Shown here: positions 7,446 through 15,873 of the stretch, piece after piece
Layout of the letters: every line of letters starts with the position of its first letter
How positions within the stretch are numbered: the stretch's first letter is position 1
NCBI GenBank assembly: GCA_020201235.1
Contig: JAIVHD010000242.1
Location: 1 to 21,702, forward strand
Direction of reading: 5' to 3'
Length of the DNA stretch: 21,702 bases
DNA from: Lysobacteraceae bacterium
GTDB lineage: Bacteria > Pseudomonadota > Gammaproteobacteria > Xanthomonadales > Wenzhouxiangellaceae
Notes under the pieces: generated by a model
Databases searched by the model: none
What the model was told of the DNA's origin: nothing
What the model saw: only the letters and a program-made list of their open reading frames with translations
Program-made: the position numbers and the translations under genes

Positions 7446-9997
7446 TTTAATTTGATCCCGAAATCAAGCTTCATTCTAACCTGCTGCCAGACCCTGGCCA
7501 CAACCTGCGCGATTTCGGGCTGCATCGACTCATCAAAATTACGCTCCAGAAAGACCCGGTCGCGAAGACTCGCGGTGGTTTTGTGGATATCAACCAGCTC
7601 GCTCGCTGCAGCGACGTCGAGCCAGCCACCAGCGGCCAGTTGTTCGATCTGTCCGGTGGTGTCACGAATCGAGATCAGTTGCGGGGCCTCAGCGGCGTGC
7701 AGCAGCACACCCAACTCGGCCACGAACTGGATATCGCCGAGTACGCGCTTGTGCGCGCCTTCCTTGCGCTGCGCGAGTTGCTTGCCACGCATGTCGCGCA
7801 ACGCAGCGACGACCTTGCCGACCTCGCGCGGCTGGCACAGTGCATCGCGACGAATCTCCTCGAAACGCTGCTTTTCGGTATCGCTGCCGAATATGCAGCG
7901 AGCGCGAACCAGCGCCTGGTGCTCCCACGTCCAGGCATGCCGGCGCTGGTAGTCGGCAAAACTGTCCAGGGTCGAGACCAGCATGCCGGCATTGCCGTTG
8001 GGTCGCAAGCGGGTATCGATCGCATAGAGTTTTCCGCCGGCCATCGGAATCTGCATTGAGTTGATCAATCGCTGCACTGCGCGCAGCGGTGGTTCGTCCG
8101 ATGCGCTCAGAAAAACCAGGTCGAGATCCGAGGTGTAATGCAGCTCGGCCGCACCGAGATTGCCATAGCCGATGATGGCCGGATGCGGCTGGTTGTCTGG
8201 CAGCAGCAATTGCGACATGCTTTCGAGTACGGTTTCGGCCAGCCGGGTCAGGTGTCGGCGGGCCGCGGGCCGATCGAGCTTGCCATCGAGCTGGCCCAGC
8301 GCGGTCCGCACAAATCCTGCCTGGCGATAGCGCGCCAATGCATTCAGGCTGGCCTCGATTTCGTCGCGCTGCATGCGTGGCGGCGTCGGCAGCGCGACAT
8401 CGCCAACCGGACCCAGCAGGTCATCGAGCAGCTGCGGGCTGGCAATGACCCACTCGGCGACCCGGTCAGAACGCTTAAACACGCGGACCGTACGCGATAA
8501 GGTTTGCGGGCGTTCGTGCAATAGGGCCAGGTAAGCCGACCGCCGGGCGATGGTTTCGATCAGGGCCAGCAACGCGGGCAGAGCGATATCGGGCGAGCGC
8601 TGTTCGATCAACTCGTCAAAAAGCTCCGGCATCAGGCGATCGAGGCGGCGCCGGCCTTCGGCCGACATGGCCCGGCGCGAGACGCGCTCGAACAGGCGGC
8701 GGATGCCCGATGCGGCGTCTGCGGATGCGTCGAAACCGAAGTTGGCGAGTTGCTGTTCGAGCGCCTCAGTCGGTGGCCACAGGCAGCGGGTTGCCGAGGT
8801 TCTGATCGGCGGCGTTTCAAAGCGCTTCTCGAATACACCGCGCACCGATGCGCGGATCCGTGCGGTATGTTCATCCAGCGCCTGCCAGCTCGAATAGCCC
8901 ATCAATGTGCTCAAATGGTCGCGCACCTCCGGGTCATCGGGTAGTTCCTGCGTCTGGCGACCGGTCGCCAGTTGCAGACGGTTCTCTAGCACTCGCAGAA
9001 ATCGATAGGCATGCGCGATCTGCCGGGCCTCGCCGGGTTCGATCAGCTTCAGTGTCGCGGCGGCTTCAAGGGCCGGCAAAAAGCCGGCCTGGCGCAAATC
9101 CGGTTCGCGGCCACCGCGCAAAAGCTGCAGGCTTTGAACAAGGAACTCCAGCTCGCGAATGCCGCCGGGCCCGCGCTTGATGTCATGGCGCAAGTCCTCG
9201 CGACGACTGCGCTCGTCGATCTCGGCATGCAGCGTGCGCAGGCTGTCGAGCAATCCGTAATCCAGGTAACGGCGAAACACAAACGGGCTGATGCGCTTTA
9301 GCAACTCGCGGCCAAGCTTTAGATCGCCGGCCACCGGCCGCGCCTTGAGCCAGGCGTAGCGCTCCCAGGTGCGACCTTCGTTGACAAAATAATGCTCCAT
9401 CGCATCCAGCGACCAGACCAGCGCGCCGGCCTGTCCGAAGGGCCGCAGCCGGGTATCGACGATCCAGACGCGGCCGTGCGCGGTGATTTCGTCCATCAGC
9501 CGGGTCAGTTCGCGCACCACACGACTGAAGTAATCGCGTGCCGGCAATGGTCGGCGGCCATCGCTCTGGCCGCGGCCATCGTGGACAAAAACGAGGTCGA
9601 TATCGGAGTTGAAGTTCAGTTCGTCGCCGCCGAGCTTGCCGAGCGCCAGCGCGCACAGCCGCGAATCCGCACCCTGCAAGCGGCCATGTCGGTCGGTGAC
9701 CCGGCTTTCGGCCTCAATCAGCGCCTCGCTCAGGCATTCGCTCGCCAACCGCGACAGCGCCCGACCGGTTTGATCGACATCATGCCGTCCAAGTTGCTCG
9801 TGCCACAGAATGCGCAGGCTTTCAAGCTGGCGGCGACGACGAAGTGCGGCCTCGATCGGCAAGTCGTCAACCGGACCGTGACCGGGCTTGGGTTCGCCGC
9901 GCTCAAGCCAGTCGGACTGCAGCCGCCAGCGCCGCAAAACCTCCTGCGCGTACTGGCTGGCGGCAACGAATTGCTCGGCTGTGATTGGCTGGCTCAT
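7442..9997 (-). CDS. glnE: bifunctional glutamine synthetase adenylyltransferase/adenylyl-removing enzyme
   Basis: GlnE adds AMP to, and removes it from, glutamine synthetase, so that GS activity follows nitrogen status signalled by PII. Two nucleotidyltransferase domains are visible. The N-terminal deadenylylase core has [16 protein letters not shown], with Ser131, Asp132 and Asp134. The C-terminal adenylylase core has a TSDLDLVF motif around residue 620. [23 protein letters not shown] and [13 protein letters not shown] are typical of the family. At 851 residues it is about 95 shorter than E. coli GlnE (946); roughly 40 of these are missing before the first motif. In the second domain the usual GKLGG loop reads GNLGA. 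The start ATG 9997 has AGGA six bases upstream. It lies 13 bases after the amidotransferase-like gene and overlaps purD by four bases. Confidence 0.95.
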   Translation of the reverse strand: MSQPITAEQFVAASQYAQEVLRRWRLQSDWLERGEPKPGHGPVDDLPIEAALRRRRQLESLRILWHEQLGRHDVDQTGRALSRLASECLSEALIEAESRVTDRHGRLQGADSRLCALALGKLGGDELNFNSDIDLVFVHDGRGQSDGRRPLPARDYFSRVVRELTRLMDEITAHGRVWIVDTRLRPFGQAGALVWSLDAMEHYFVNEGRTWERYAWLKARPVAGDLKLGRELLKRISPFVFRRYLDYGLLDSLRTLHAEIDERSRREDLRHDIKRGPGGIRELEFLVQSLQLLRGGREPDLRQAGFLPALEAAATLKLIEPGEARQIAHAYRFLRVLENRLQLATGRQTQELPDDPEVRDHLSTLMGYSSWQALDEHTARIRASVRGVFEKRFETPPIRTSATRCLWPPTEALEQQLANFGFDASADAASGIRRLFERVSRRAMSAEGRRRLDRLMPELFDELIEQRSPDIALPALLALIETIARRSAYLALLHERPQTLSRTVRVFKRSDRVAEWVIASPQLLDDLLGPVGDVALPTPPRMQRDEIEASLNALARYRQAGFVRTALGQLDGKLDRPAARRHLTRLAETVLESMSQLLLPDNQPHPAIIGYGNLGAAELHYTSDLDLVFLSASDEPPLRAVQRLINSMQIPMAGGKLYAIDTRLRPNGNAGMLVSTLDSFADYQRRHAWTWEHQALVRARCIFGSDTEKQRFEEIRRDALCQPREVGKVVAALRDMRGKQLAQRKEGAHKRVLGDIQFVAELGVLLHAAEAPQLISIRDTTGQIEQLAAGGWLDVAAASELVDIHKTTASLRDRVFLERNFDESMQPEIAQVVARVWQQVRMKLDFGIKLK

Positions 9998-10010
9998 ACA
10001 TCATCCTGGA

Positions 10011-10805
10011 TCATGCGTTGACGGTCTGCGCGGCACGACGCACCAGGGCATGAAATAAGGCGCACTGAGTCGGGTACTGCGGCAGATACTCAGGATGCCA
10101 CTGTACCCCGACCAACCAGCGCCTGTCACCGGCCTCGAAGCCCTGCAGGATGCCATTGGGTTCGTGCGCCACACCGACAAGCCCGGGCCCAAGGCGGTCT
10201 ATGGCCTGGTTGTGCAGTGCGTTGACCTGGCAGCGCGAACAGCCCAGGATGCGCTCCAGCCTCGATCCAGGTTTTAGCAGCACCTCCTTGCGCGGCAGCA
10301 CCGAGCGGATCTGCGGGTGTTCTTCATAAAAACCCTCCAGCGATTGATGCAGGCTTCCGCCCATGGCGACGTTGATCAACTGCATGCCGCGACAGATCCC
10401 GAGCATCGGCAAGCGCTGCTTGAGCGCGTCGATGATCAGGCGTTTTTCCAGCCGGTCGCGGTCGGCATCGATTCCGCCGTGCTTTTTGGTCAGCACACGT
10501 CGAATAACCCAGAGCAGCGGAAACAGAAGATCGCCAAGCAGGCGTCGCCATCCGAACACGCCGCGATTGGCTTGTTCGCGCATCTGCAGATGCCGGTCCT
10601 GACCATACAGGGCTGGACTGACATCGGCACCGCCGCCGAGAATCAGACCGTCAAGCTGGTCGATTGATGCGGGTTTTCGTGGCCGGATGCGGACCGGTTT
10701 GCCACCCCCGCGGCGCACCGCGAGGGCCGTGAACCACCAGGCTGCCAGGCCACCGTGATCGGGACCGGTCACGCCGATGACCGGTCTGGGTTGAAGACGG
10801 CTCAC
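10011..10805 (-). CDS. class-I glutamine amidotransferase-like hydrolase (peptidase C26, PuuD-like)
   Basis: This 264-residue protein belongs to the gamma-glutamyl hydrolase/PuuD branch of class-I glutamine amidotransferases. The catalytic triad is intact: Cys138 in GICRGMQ, His237 and Glu239 in GVQWHPE. An oxyanion-type segment DGLILGGGADV precedes it. PuuD hydrolyses gamma-glutamyl-GABA; the substrate here is unknown. The start GTG 10805 overlaps the stop of the upstream amidoligase gene as GTGA, so the two are almost certainly coupled and work together. A longer frame opens 15 codons upstream but lies inside the amidoligase gene. A stretch around residues 75-110 rich in Arg, Trp and Leu (FGWRRLLGDLLFPLLWVIRR) is an insert I would not expect in PuuD and may touch a membrane or a partner. 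Confidence 0.85.
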   Translation of the reverse strand: MSRLQPRPVIGVTGPDHGGLAAWWFTALAVRRGGGKPVRIRPRKPASIDQLDGLILGGGADVSPALYGQDRHLQMREQANRGVFGWRRLLGDLLFPLLWVIRRVLTKKHGGIDADRDRLEKRLIIDALKQRLPMLGICRGMQLINVAMGGSLHQSLEGFYEEHPQIRSVLPRKEVLLKPGSRLERILGCSRCQVNALHNQAIDRLGPGLVGVAHEPNGILQGFEAGDRRWLVGVQWHPEYLPQYPTQCALFHALVRRAAQTVNA

Positions 10806-11812
10806 GTTGCCGAACCGTCGCGCTGCCACAAGCCCCTGACGGCACGCCACAGCGCGGCCACCAGACGCCGCAGGATGTTAGATTGGCCCAGGCGTTGCCG
10901 GGCCGCGCGCTGCAAGGTTGGCCGGTCTGCGGCAAGCTGCTCGACGCGCGCCCATTCGGCCCACGGTCGGGCCAGCGACCAGTCGGGATCATTGATCCGG
11001 CAATTGGGCAGACGATAGTGCCAGGTTGGGCGCGGCTTGATCAGTTTGCGCTCGACCGGGGCGGCCATCACCCGGTCCCGGTCGATAAAGGCGAACAGCG
11101 GCAGCAGGTCCAGCGGACGGTTGCGGGTTGGCGTAAATCGCAGGTAATCGTCGATCAGGCAATCCAGGTCCGGCGCGTAGTCCGGGCTTAGAACATGGGC
11201 CACGTAATCCTCTGGAAACGGCTGTACATATGGTGTCAGCTTGCGCGAGAAATCGACCCCTTCGCGCTTGACGATGCCGGGAAAGGCAACGAAAAACGCA
11301 CGCAACACCGCTAGCAGTTGCTCGGGCTCGAAGCTGTGGACTTCAACATTGAACTGCAGGCCAAAAGCATACAGCGGTGAGGACTGGGTGCCCTTGGCGC
11401 CAGCGTGATGCAGCCGACGGCGGATCTCGTCAATTTCAGGCAGCGCATCGAAAGCCACCGGCGGACAGACCAGCTCATGCGGCACGACCAAGCCGGCGAG
11501 CTTCGAAAGCACCGATTCGAGATTTTCGCGCAACTCGCCATGTTTGAGCTCGATCCCAATGGCCTTGAGCGATTCAAGATAGCGGCCCGACGTCAACACT
11601 TCGGCGTCGAGCTCGATCTCGAAATCGCCCAGATCGGTATCACGAACACGACTTAGAAAAGCACTCTCCACGACATGGTGACCGCCGAGTACGTCGATCA
11701 CAGCGCGTGCGATCTGGCCGGCGTCGACACCGGCCATTTCCATTTCGACACCGACCCGGCGCGGTCGGCCTTCGGCACTGTCGCGCCACGGCATTGCTTT
11801 AAATTGACTCAC
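10802..11812 (-). CDS. putative amidoligase (GS-like COOH-NH2 ligase family)
   Basis: The N-terminal RRVGVEMEM, the DFEIELD strand and the central YAFGLQFNVEV are features I associate with the putative amidoligase family (Pfam Amidoligase_2). Its fold resembles glutamine synthetase and gamma-glutamylcysteine ligase, and the Glu residues in these strands would bind metal-ATP. The family is predicted to form amide bonds between carboxylates and amines, and to be encoded next to amidotransferase-type hydrolases (work of Iyer, Aravind and colleagues). That is the arrangement here. The protein has 336 residues. The start is GTG 11812, with GGAGG seven bases upstream. The C-terminal 60 residues are rich in Arg, Ala and Trp. 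Substrate and product are unknown. It is the first gene of a tightly packed run into glnE and purD. Confidence 0.8.
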   Translation of the reverse strand: MSQFKAMPWRDSAEGRPRRVGVEMEMAGVDAGQIARAVIDVLGGHHVVESAFLSRVRDTDLGDFEIELDAEVLTSGRYLESLKAIGIELKHGELRENLESVLSKLAGLVVPHELVCPPVAFDALPEIDEIRRRLHHAGAKGTQSSPLYAFGLQFNVEVHSFEPEQLLAVLRAFFVAFPGIVKREGVDFSRKLTPYVQPFPEDYVAHVLSPDYAPDLDCLIDDYLRFTPTRNRPLDLLPLFAFIDRDRVMAAPVERKLIKPRPTWHYRLPNCRINDPDWSLARPWAEWARVEQLAADRPTLQRAARQRLGQSNILRRLVAALWRAVRGLWQRDGSAT

Positions 11813-11989
11813 CTAAGCCTCCGTCGACATCGCGTAAGAACCCCCGATTTCGAATGCTGGCCGGCGGGTCAGCATGCGGCCGGGTGCCTGATGCGACAGT
11901 CGCCGCCAGCCGTGGGAGTGAACACCGACCTGGTGTTGATGCATTGCTGCGGAAAAGCTGGATTGGGCCAGATTCTCCGTTCCCTTTTA
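11813..11989. other. intergenic region upstream of the amidoligase gene
   Basis: This 177-base region lies between the aminopeptidase stop (tandem TAATAA) and the amidoligase GTG. It should hold the promoter of the amidoligase-amidotransferase-glnE-purD unit unless that unit is read through from upstream. I see only the strong ribosome binding site at its 3' end, and no clear -35/-10 pair or terminator hairpin. Confidence 0.4.
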
Positions 11990-13903
11990 TTAATTCAGGC
12001 CCAGCGCACGCTCAGCCGCCTGCCGGGTCAGCGGATGGTAGCCGGGTCGCGCGCGCTGGTAAACCTCGCGCGCCCACTTCAGCCCCCATTCGCGATTGGC
12101 CAGTTCCTGGTACAGGGGCCGCACGAACTTGTTGCGCCCGACTTCCAGCAAAAAGCGCTCCAGCCGCTCGATGCCGGGCGTATAGCGCGTTTCGATCGAG
12201 CGCACCAGCCACAAATAAAGAATCTCGACATTGCCGCTTGCGGTCAGGCCAAAAGCCTGGTCCAGCGCGGTCATGTCGTCAAGATCGAGCTGGTCGCCCA
12301 GGCCCAACAGGAAACGACGCCATTCGCTAACCGTCCACTTTCCAGCCGGAAGAGCTTCCAGCTCGACCTCGCCGGCAAGCCAGCGCTGGCGCCAGTCGTT
12401 GACGCGTTCGAAGGCGTCCGATTCGGGAATTACGGCAAATTCGGGAAGCCCCGGCTCGAAGATCCATGCGCGAACCTGGTCCATCGATACCACGCCCGCA
12501 TTGCTCTCAAGCAGGTTGCGCTGTAAATAGGCCAGAAAGTCTTCGGTCGTGATCGAGTTGAAGGCGAAGTCATCAAAATACCGATTCAGAAAGGCATCGA
12601 AGCGTTCGCGGCCGAAGCGCGCTTCGAGCCAGTCAAGGAACAAGCGACCCTTGTCATAGGGCAGTCCGTTAAACGCCTGCTCCGGGTCTTGCCCGGCCAG
12701 GTCGCGTGCCAGGATCTGCTCGGCATCATCCAGTTCCTCGAGCTCGGCCACCAGGCCTTGGTAATCGAGCGTCGCCTCCATAAGACGGCGGCGTTCGCCG
12801 TACAGGACCTCGGTGATGCGCGACTCGAAATAAGTGGTAAAGCCCTCGTTCAACCACAGATCGCGCCAGGCCGCGTTGGTCACCAGGTTGCCGGACCAGG
12901 AATGCGCCAGCTCGTGTGCGATCAGCGCCGTCAGCGACTTGTCGCCAGCGATGACGGTCGGCGTGATGAACGACAGGCGCGGGTTCTCCATGCCACCGAA
13001 TGGGAAACTCGGCGGCAGGATCAGCAGGTCGTAGCGATCCCAGCGATAGTTGCCGTAGAGCGCCTCGCCGGCGTCGATCATGGCTTCCAGCTGGCTGAAT
13101 TCGTCGACTGCGGCGTCCAGCAGGGCCGGCTCGGCATAGACGCCGGATCGCGGTCCGGTGCTTTTAAACGCCAGTTCACCGACCGCGATGGCCATCAAGT
13201 ACGACGGGATCGGCTGCGGCATTGTGAAATTGTAGCGGCCGTCGGCCCGAATGCTTTCGGGGTTCCCGGCCGCACCCATCACTGCCATCAGCTTAGCGGG
13301 CACGCCGATACTCGCCTCGAAGGTATAGCGAACCGCCGGGCTATCTTGCAACGGAACCCAGGTACGCGCAAAAATCGGCTGGCTTTGGGAAAAAAGAAAC
13401 GGTCGGCCGGTGGTCGTCTGCGCTGCGTCCAGCCATTGCAGGCCGAAGGCCTCGGGAGAGGTTGTATAGTCGATGCGCACCCGGTCGGTCGCGGACTTCA
13501 GCGCAATCACCAGGGCCGAACCCAGATAGGCCTGCTCGGGATCGGCCCCGGCCAGTCGCCAGGAAAGCGGCGTGAGCGTACCATCGGCACCGACCTGGTT
13601 GATATCGTGAATTTCGAGATCACGGCTGTCGAGCACCAGTCGATTGTGATTGACGTCGCCTTTGCGGTCGAGCTCCAGCGTGACATTGCCGTGCAGCGTC
13701 TGACGTCCGAAGTCGACCTCGAGATCGAGGGCCAGATGCGACACGGCCACCTGGTCATGATTGGAAAAACTATGCGGGTCCGGGCCCAGACCGACAGGGT
13801 CGCTGCCCGGCTGTTGATCAGCCGGCTGACAAGCGGCAACCAGGAGCGCCAGCACTTCAGATCGCCGACCTTGTCCATCAAGTCGATTTGCGTCTCGAGC
13901 CAA
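11990..13903 (-). CDS. M1 family metallo-aminopeptidase, probable lipoprotein, N-terminus damaged
   Basis: This is a zinc aminopeptidase of the M1 family, closest in layout to leukotriene A4 hydrolase/cold-active aminopeptidase proteins. GGMEN is at residues 303-307 and the zinc site HELAH at 330-334, with the third ligand Glu353 exactly 18 residues later. A PYDKGRLF segment carries the likely catalytic Tyr, and a helical C-terminal domain ends in RALGLN. Near the N-terminus VLALLVAAC is a lipoprotein signal core with Cys25, so the enzyme is probably anchored to a membrane facing the periplasm. The start is doubtful. TTG 13903 lies inside bfr in another frame, and GTG 13855 would leave only eight residues before the lipobox Cys. 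The native start and n-region seem to have been lost where the gene abuts bfr. Confidence 0.85.
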   Translation of the reverse strand: MARDANRLDGQGRRSEVLALLVAACQPADQQPGSDPVGLGPDPHSFSNHDQVAVSHLALDLEVDFGRQTLHGNVTLELDRKGDVNHNRLVLDSRDLEIHDINQVGADGTLTPLSWRLAGADPEQAYLGSALVIALKSATDRVRIDYTTSPEAFGLQWLDAAQTTTGRPFLFSQSQPIFARTWVPLQDSPAVRYTFEASIGVPAKLMAVMGAAGNPESIRADGRYNFTMPQPIPSYLMAIAVGELAFKSTGPRSGVYAEPALLDAAVDEFSQLEAMIDAGEALYGNYRWDRYDLLILPPSFPFGGMENPRLSFITPTVIAGDKSLTALIAHELAHSWSGNLVTNAAWRDLWLNEGFTTYFESRITEVLYGERRRLMEATLDYQGLVAELEELDDAEQILARDLAGQDPEQAFNGLPYDKGRLFLDWLEARFGRERFDAFLNRYFDDFAFNSITTEDFLAYLQRNLLESNAGVVSMDQVRAWIFEPGLPEFAVIPESDAFERVNDWRQRWLAGEVELEALPAGKWTVSEWRRFLLGLGDQLDLDDMTALDQAFGLTASGNVEILYLWLVRSIETRYTPGIERLERFLLEVGRNKFVRPLYQELANREWGLKWAREVYQRARPGYHPLTRQAAERALGLN

Positions 13904-14298
13904 TCGACATGATCTTCCTCGTCGGCCAGGATTTTTTCGAACAGCTCGCGAGAGACGTAATCACGCACTTTTTCGCACCGTTCGATGGCATCGCGCAGAT
14001 CGGGAATCGCCCGATGCTCAAGCGCCAGATCGCATTCGAGGATTTCGCGTACATTTTCGCCCAGGTGCAGCTTGCCCAGGTCTTGCAGGTTCGGCAGGCC
14101 TTCCAGAAACAGGATGCGCTTGATCAATTCGTCGGCATGCTGCATTTCCTCGATGGATTCCTGATACTCCTTCTTGCCCAGCGTGTCCAGGCCCCAATCG
14201 TCGAGCATGCGCGCGTGCAAAAAATACTGGTTGATCGCGGTCAGTTCGTTCTTCAACACCGTGTTTAGAAATTCGATGATTCCGGAGTCGCCTTTCAT
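13507..14298 (-). CDS. bfr: bacterioferritin with lost C-terminus and readthrough tail
   Basis: Bacterioferritin is a 24-subunit, heme-containing iron store with ferroxidase activity. Residues 1-145 align closely with E. coli Bfr. All diiron ligands are present (Glu18, Glu51, His54, Glu94, Glu127, His130), as is heme ligand Met52. The family normally ends about 13 residues after the KVG at 143-145. Here the frame has no stop and continues for about 118 unrelated residues, which are an out-of-frame reading of the aminopeptidase gene. The bfr-homologous part therefore ends near 13864. The start ATG 14298 has AAGG six bases upstream. The core may still fold, but the long foreign tail could disturb cage assembly. 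Deletion or a faulty assembly join is likely. Confidence 0.85.
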   Translation of the reverse strand: MKGDSGIIEFLNTVLKNELTAINQYFLHARMLDDWGLDTLGKKEYQESIEEMQHADELIKRILFLEGLPNLQDLGKLHLGENVREILECDLALEHRAIPDLRDAIERCEKVRDYVSRELFEKILADEEDHVDWLETQIDLMDKVGDLKCWRSWLPLVSRLINSRAATLSVWARTRIVFPIMTRWPCRIWPSISRSTSDVRRCTAMSRWSSTAKATSITIDWCSTAVISKFTISTRSVPMVRSRRFPGDWPGPIPSRPIWVRPW

Positions 14299-14490
14299 GG
14301 GAAGCCTTTTTTCGGAGGTGGTCTTGCCGAACAGGATAACCCAACCTGCTTCAGCGCGCCTGATTCACCGCCCAGTCTTCAGCGGCGGCCCCGGGCTCCC
14401 GGAGTGTTTACCCCAACGTTGGTGAAATTGCGGCATCTTCCCGATGCAGTGCGGATTTACGAGTCCAACCGGAAGTATTGCCTCATTCAG

Positions 14491-14585
14491 GGCTCCGGAC
14501 GAATTCGCCTGCAAGGCAAAGTGGCGAAGTCATCGTGATTCTTCGTCGAGGCACTTTAACGCCGCATGCGGATTCGTCCGGACCC
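14491..14585. repeat. nested inverted repeat (95 bases), possible MITE/REP-like element
   Basis: The 22-base outer arms (14491-14512 and 14564-14585) match at 19 of 22 positions; the core is TCCGGACGAAT. Inside them GGC, AAAGTG and CGAAG at 14515-14529 pair with CTTCG (14541-14545), CACTTT (14552-14557) and GCC (14561-14563), leaving an 11-base loop. The whole segment can therefore fold into one long bulged hairpin. There is no T-run after it, so a simple terminator is unlikely. Whether it is repeated elsewhere in the genome cannot be seen here. Confidence 0.6.
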
Positions 14586-14764
14586 CCCGCAGGGTTCGCC
14601 TCTCAGCGCCCGTGGACTGCGTTGTTGTCGCTCGATGTAGACTCGGCTACAGACTTCGCGCCAACGCCTTGCCAACGGGATGGGCCCAAGCGCCCAATTT
14701 CGAGACGGCCGCGTGCAGAATGGGTTGCCAGAACCGAATAGACTTATACTCCGAATAAAAAATA

Positions 14765-14772
14765 GGGGGGGG
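14765..14772 (+). promoter_or_regulatory. G8 tract acting as ribosome binding site
   Basis: Eight consecutive G residues, preceded by an A6 run at about 14757-14762, sit one base before the diguanylate cyclase ATG. No other Shine-Dalgarno sequence is present. Homopolymer tracts of this kind can slip, so spacing and translation could vary between cells or strains. Confidence 0.4.
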
Positions 14773-14773
14773 C

Positions 14774-15679
14774 ATGCAAAACGAAACCACGACCGTTCGG
14801 CATCGGCGCGAGTTATTTTTGTATCAGTTGATGTCCCGATTACCACTAGGCGGCCGCTACGCCAATAAAATTATACTTTTAAGCTTTATTAGTACGCACA
14901 TTCCGTTGCTTGCCCTGTTGTTTTACTTACTCGCAACGGCCGACGGGCTTTCAAACCATCTGGACGTTTTGCTCGTGGCCTTGTCGGCGACCCTGGCGGG
15001 GTTTATTGGCGTGCTGCTGTTATTGAGCTCGCTGGTTGCACCAATCAGTTTGACCGCCCGATCACTCAACGCGTATCGCATTTCAGGGACCACGCCCAAT
15101 CTACCGACGCATTATCGTGATGAGGTTGGTTCCCTGATGGCGAGTGTCCAGCAGACCACCGAGCGCCTCGATGCGCTCGTCGCAACTTTGCACGAAGCGG
15201 CTAACACCGATGAACTGACCGGTACGCTCAATCGCCGGGCTGCCCGGCGGCAGCTTCGCCGCTTAATCCAGCGTAATCGCGAACATGGACTGGAGGTCAG
15301 TGTTGCGTTAATCGATTTGGATAAGTTCAAGTCGATCAACGACACCTTCGGACATGTTGCCGGAGATCGCCTTCTGCGAATATTTGGCGTCGAGCTCTTG
15401 AGCCGTCTGCGTCCCAGTGATTGGCTGGCCAGAATCGGGGGTGACGAATTTCTACTTGCCATGACAGGTTGCTCCCACACGAAAATCGCGAATCACATGC
15501 AGCACTTGCAGCAATTGCTGACCGAAAAACGTTTTGAGATTCAGGCTGGAGAGCGGGTCAATCTGCCGTTCAGTTTCGGAGTTGCGGCTGTCGCTATTGA
15601 TGACGATCTGGAAGACGTTTTGGAGCGAGCCGACACGGCTCTTTATCGCCAGAAGTCGCAGCGCGGGGGTGGTAAATGA
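14774..15679 (+). CDS. membrane-bound diguanylate cyclase (GGDEF)
   Basis: This 301-residue protein makes cyclic di-GMP from two GTP. Two membrane helices cover about residues 32-55 and 64-90, with almost no periplasmic loop between them. A short linker (91-140) follows, then the GGDEF domain. The active-site motif GGDEF is at 222-226 and intact. The metal and substrate residues DLDKFKSIND (181-190) are present. The inhibitory site RPSD (213-216) lies five residues before GGDEF, so product feedback is expected. No separate sensor domain is visible; the membrane part may be the input. The start ATG 14774 directly follows an eight-G run that must act as the ribosome binding site. The first 100 bases are AT-richer than neighbouring genes. 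Confidence 0.92.
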   Translation: MQNETTTVRHRRELFLYQLMSRLPLGGRYANKIILLSFISTHIPLLALLFYLLATADGLSNHLDVLLVALSATLAGFIGVLLLLSSLVAPISLTARSLNAYRISGTTPNLPTHYRDEVGSLMASVQQTTERLDALVATLHEAANTDELTGTLNRRAARRQLRRLIQRNREHGLEVSVALIDLDKFKSINDTFGHVAGDRLLRIFGVELLSRLRPSDWLARIGGDEFLLAMTGCSHTKIANHMQHLQQLLTEKRFEIQAGERVNLPFSFGVAAVAIDDDLEDVLERADTALYRQKSQRGGGK

Positions 15680-15873
15680 GGCGGTTAATATTAGTGGCCG
15701 CCCTCGTTCTTGGCTGCGGAGAAGGTCTGTTATCGTTTTCCGGTAATTTGAACAAATCACTGAACAAATCAGGCCAAGGAGTTTTCAATGCGAACGATTT
15801 TTCCGACCCCGATGCTGTTTCTGCTTGTACTGTGCGCGCTGCTTGCCGCGCCGCTCGCCGGTGCCGAGGATGA
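15676..15873 (+). CDS. doubtful small lipoprotein-like ORF
   Basis: A 65-residue frame starts at an ATG that overlaps the diguanylate cyclase stop (ATGA). Its first residues, MRRLILVAALVLGCGEG, resemble a lipoprotein signal with a lipobox Cys. The second half runs in another frame over the start of the S9 peptidase gene and looks like an out-of-frame reading (many Cys, Ala and Arg). It may be the remnant of a short coupled gene, or chance. A direct repeat GAACAAATCA lies at 15750-15759 and 15762-15771 within it. Confidence 0.2.
   Translation: MRRLILVAALVLGCGEGLLSFSGNLNKSLNKSGQGVFNANDFSDPDAVSACTVRAACRAARRCRG

Larger units (their letters stand above)
14299..14773. other. 475-base intergenic region between bfr and diguanylate cyclase gene
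   Basis: No convincing gene lies here; the open frames on both strands are Arg-rich and unlike proteins. It must contain the divergent promoters of bfr and the diguanylate cyclase. TATACT around 14748-14753 resembles a -10 box for the plus-strand gene, but its best -35-like partner TTGCCA is only 14 bases away. The middle part is highly structured: a long nested inverted repeat at 14491-14585, then a small hairpin TGTAG-actcgg-CTACA at 14636-14651. A perfect palindrome CCAACGTTGG sits at 14413-14422. Confidence 0.5.

Noticed and set aside
12689..13912. 407-residue open frame on the plus strand
   Set aside because: It lies fully antisense to the M1 aminopeptidase, has a low-complexity Gln/Arg/His-rich product and no ribosome binding site. 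It is a shadow caused by high GC.
14413..14422. Perfect 10-base palindrome CCAACGTTGG
   Set aside because: A palindrome this short is expected by chance, and I know no regulator that would bind it here.
14444..14758. 104-residue plus-strand open frame before the diguanylate cyclase gene
   Set aside because: It crosses the nested inverted repeat, is rich in Arg, Cys and Ala, and has competing frames of similar quality. I treat the region as non-coding.
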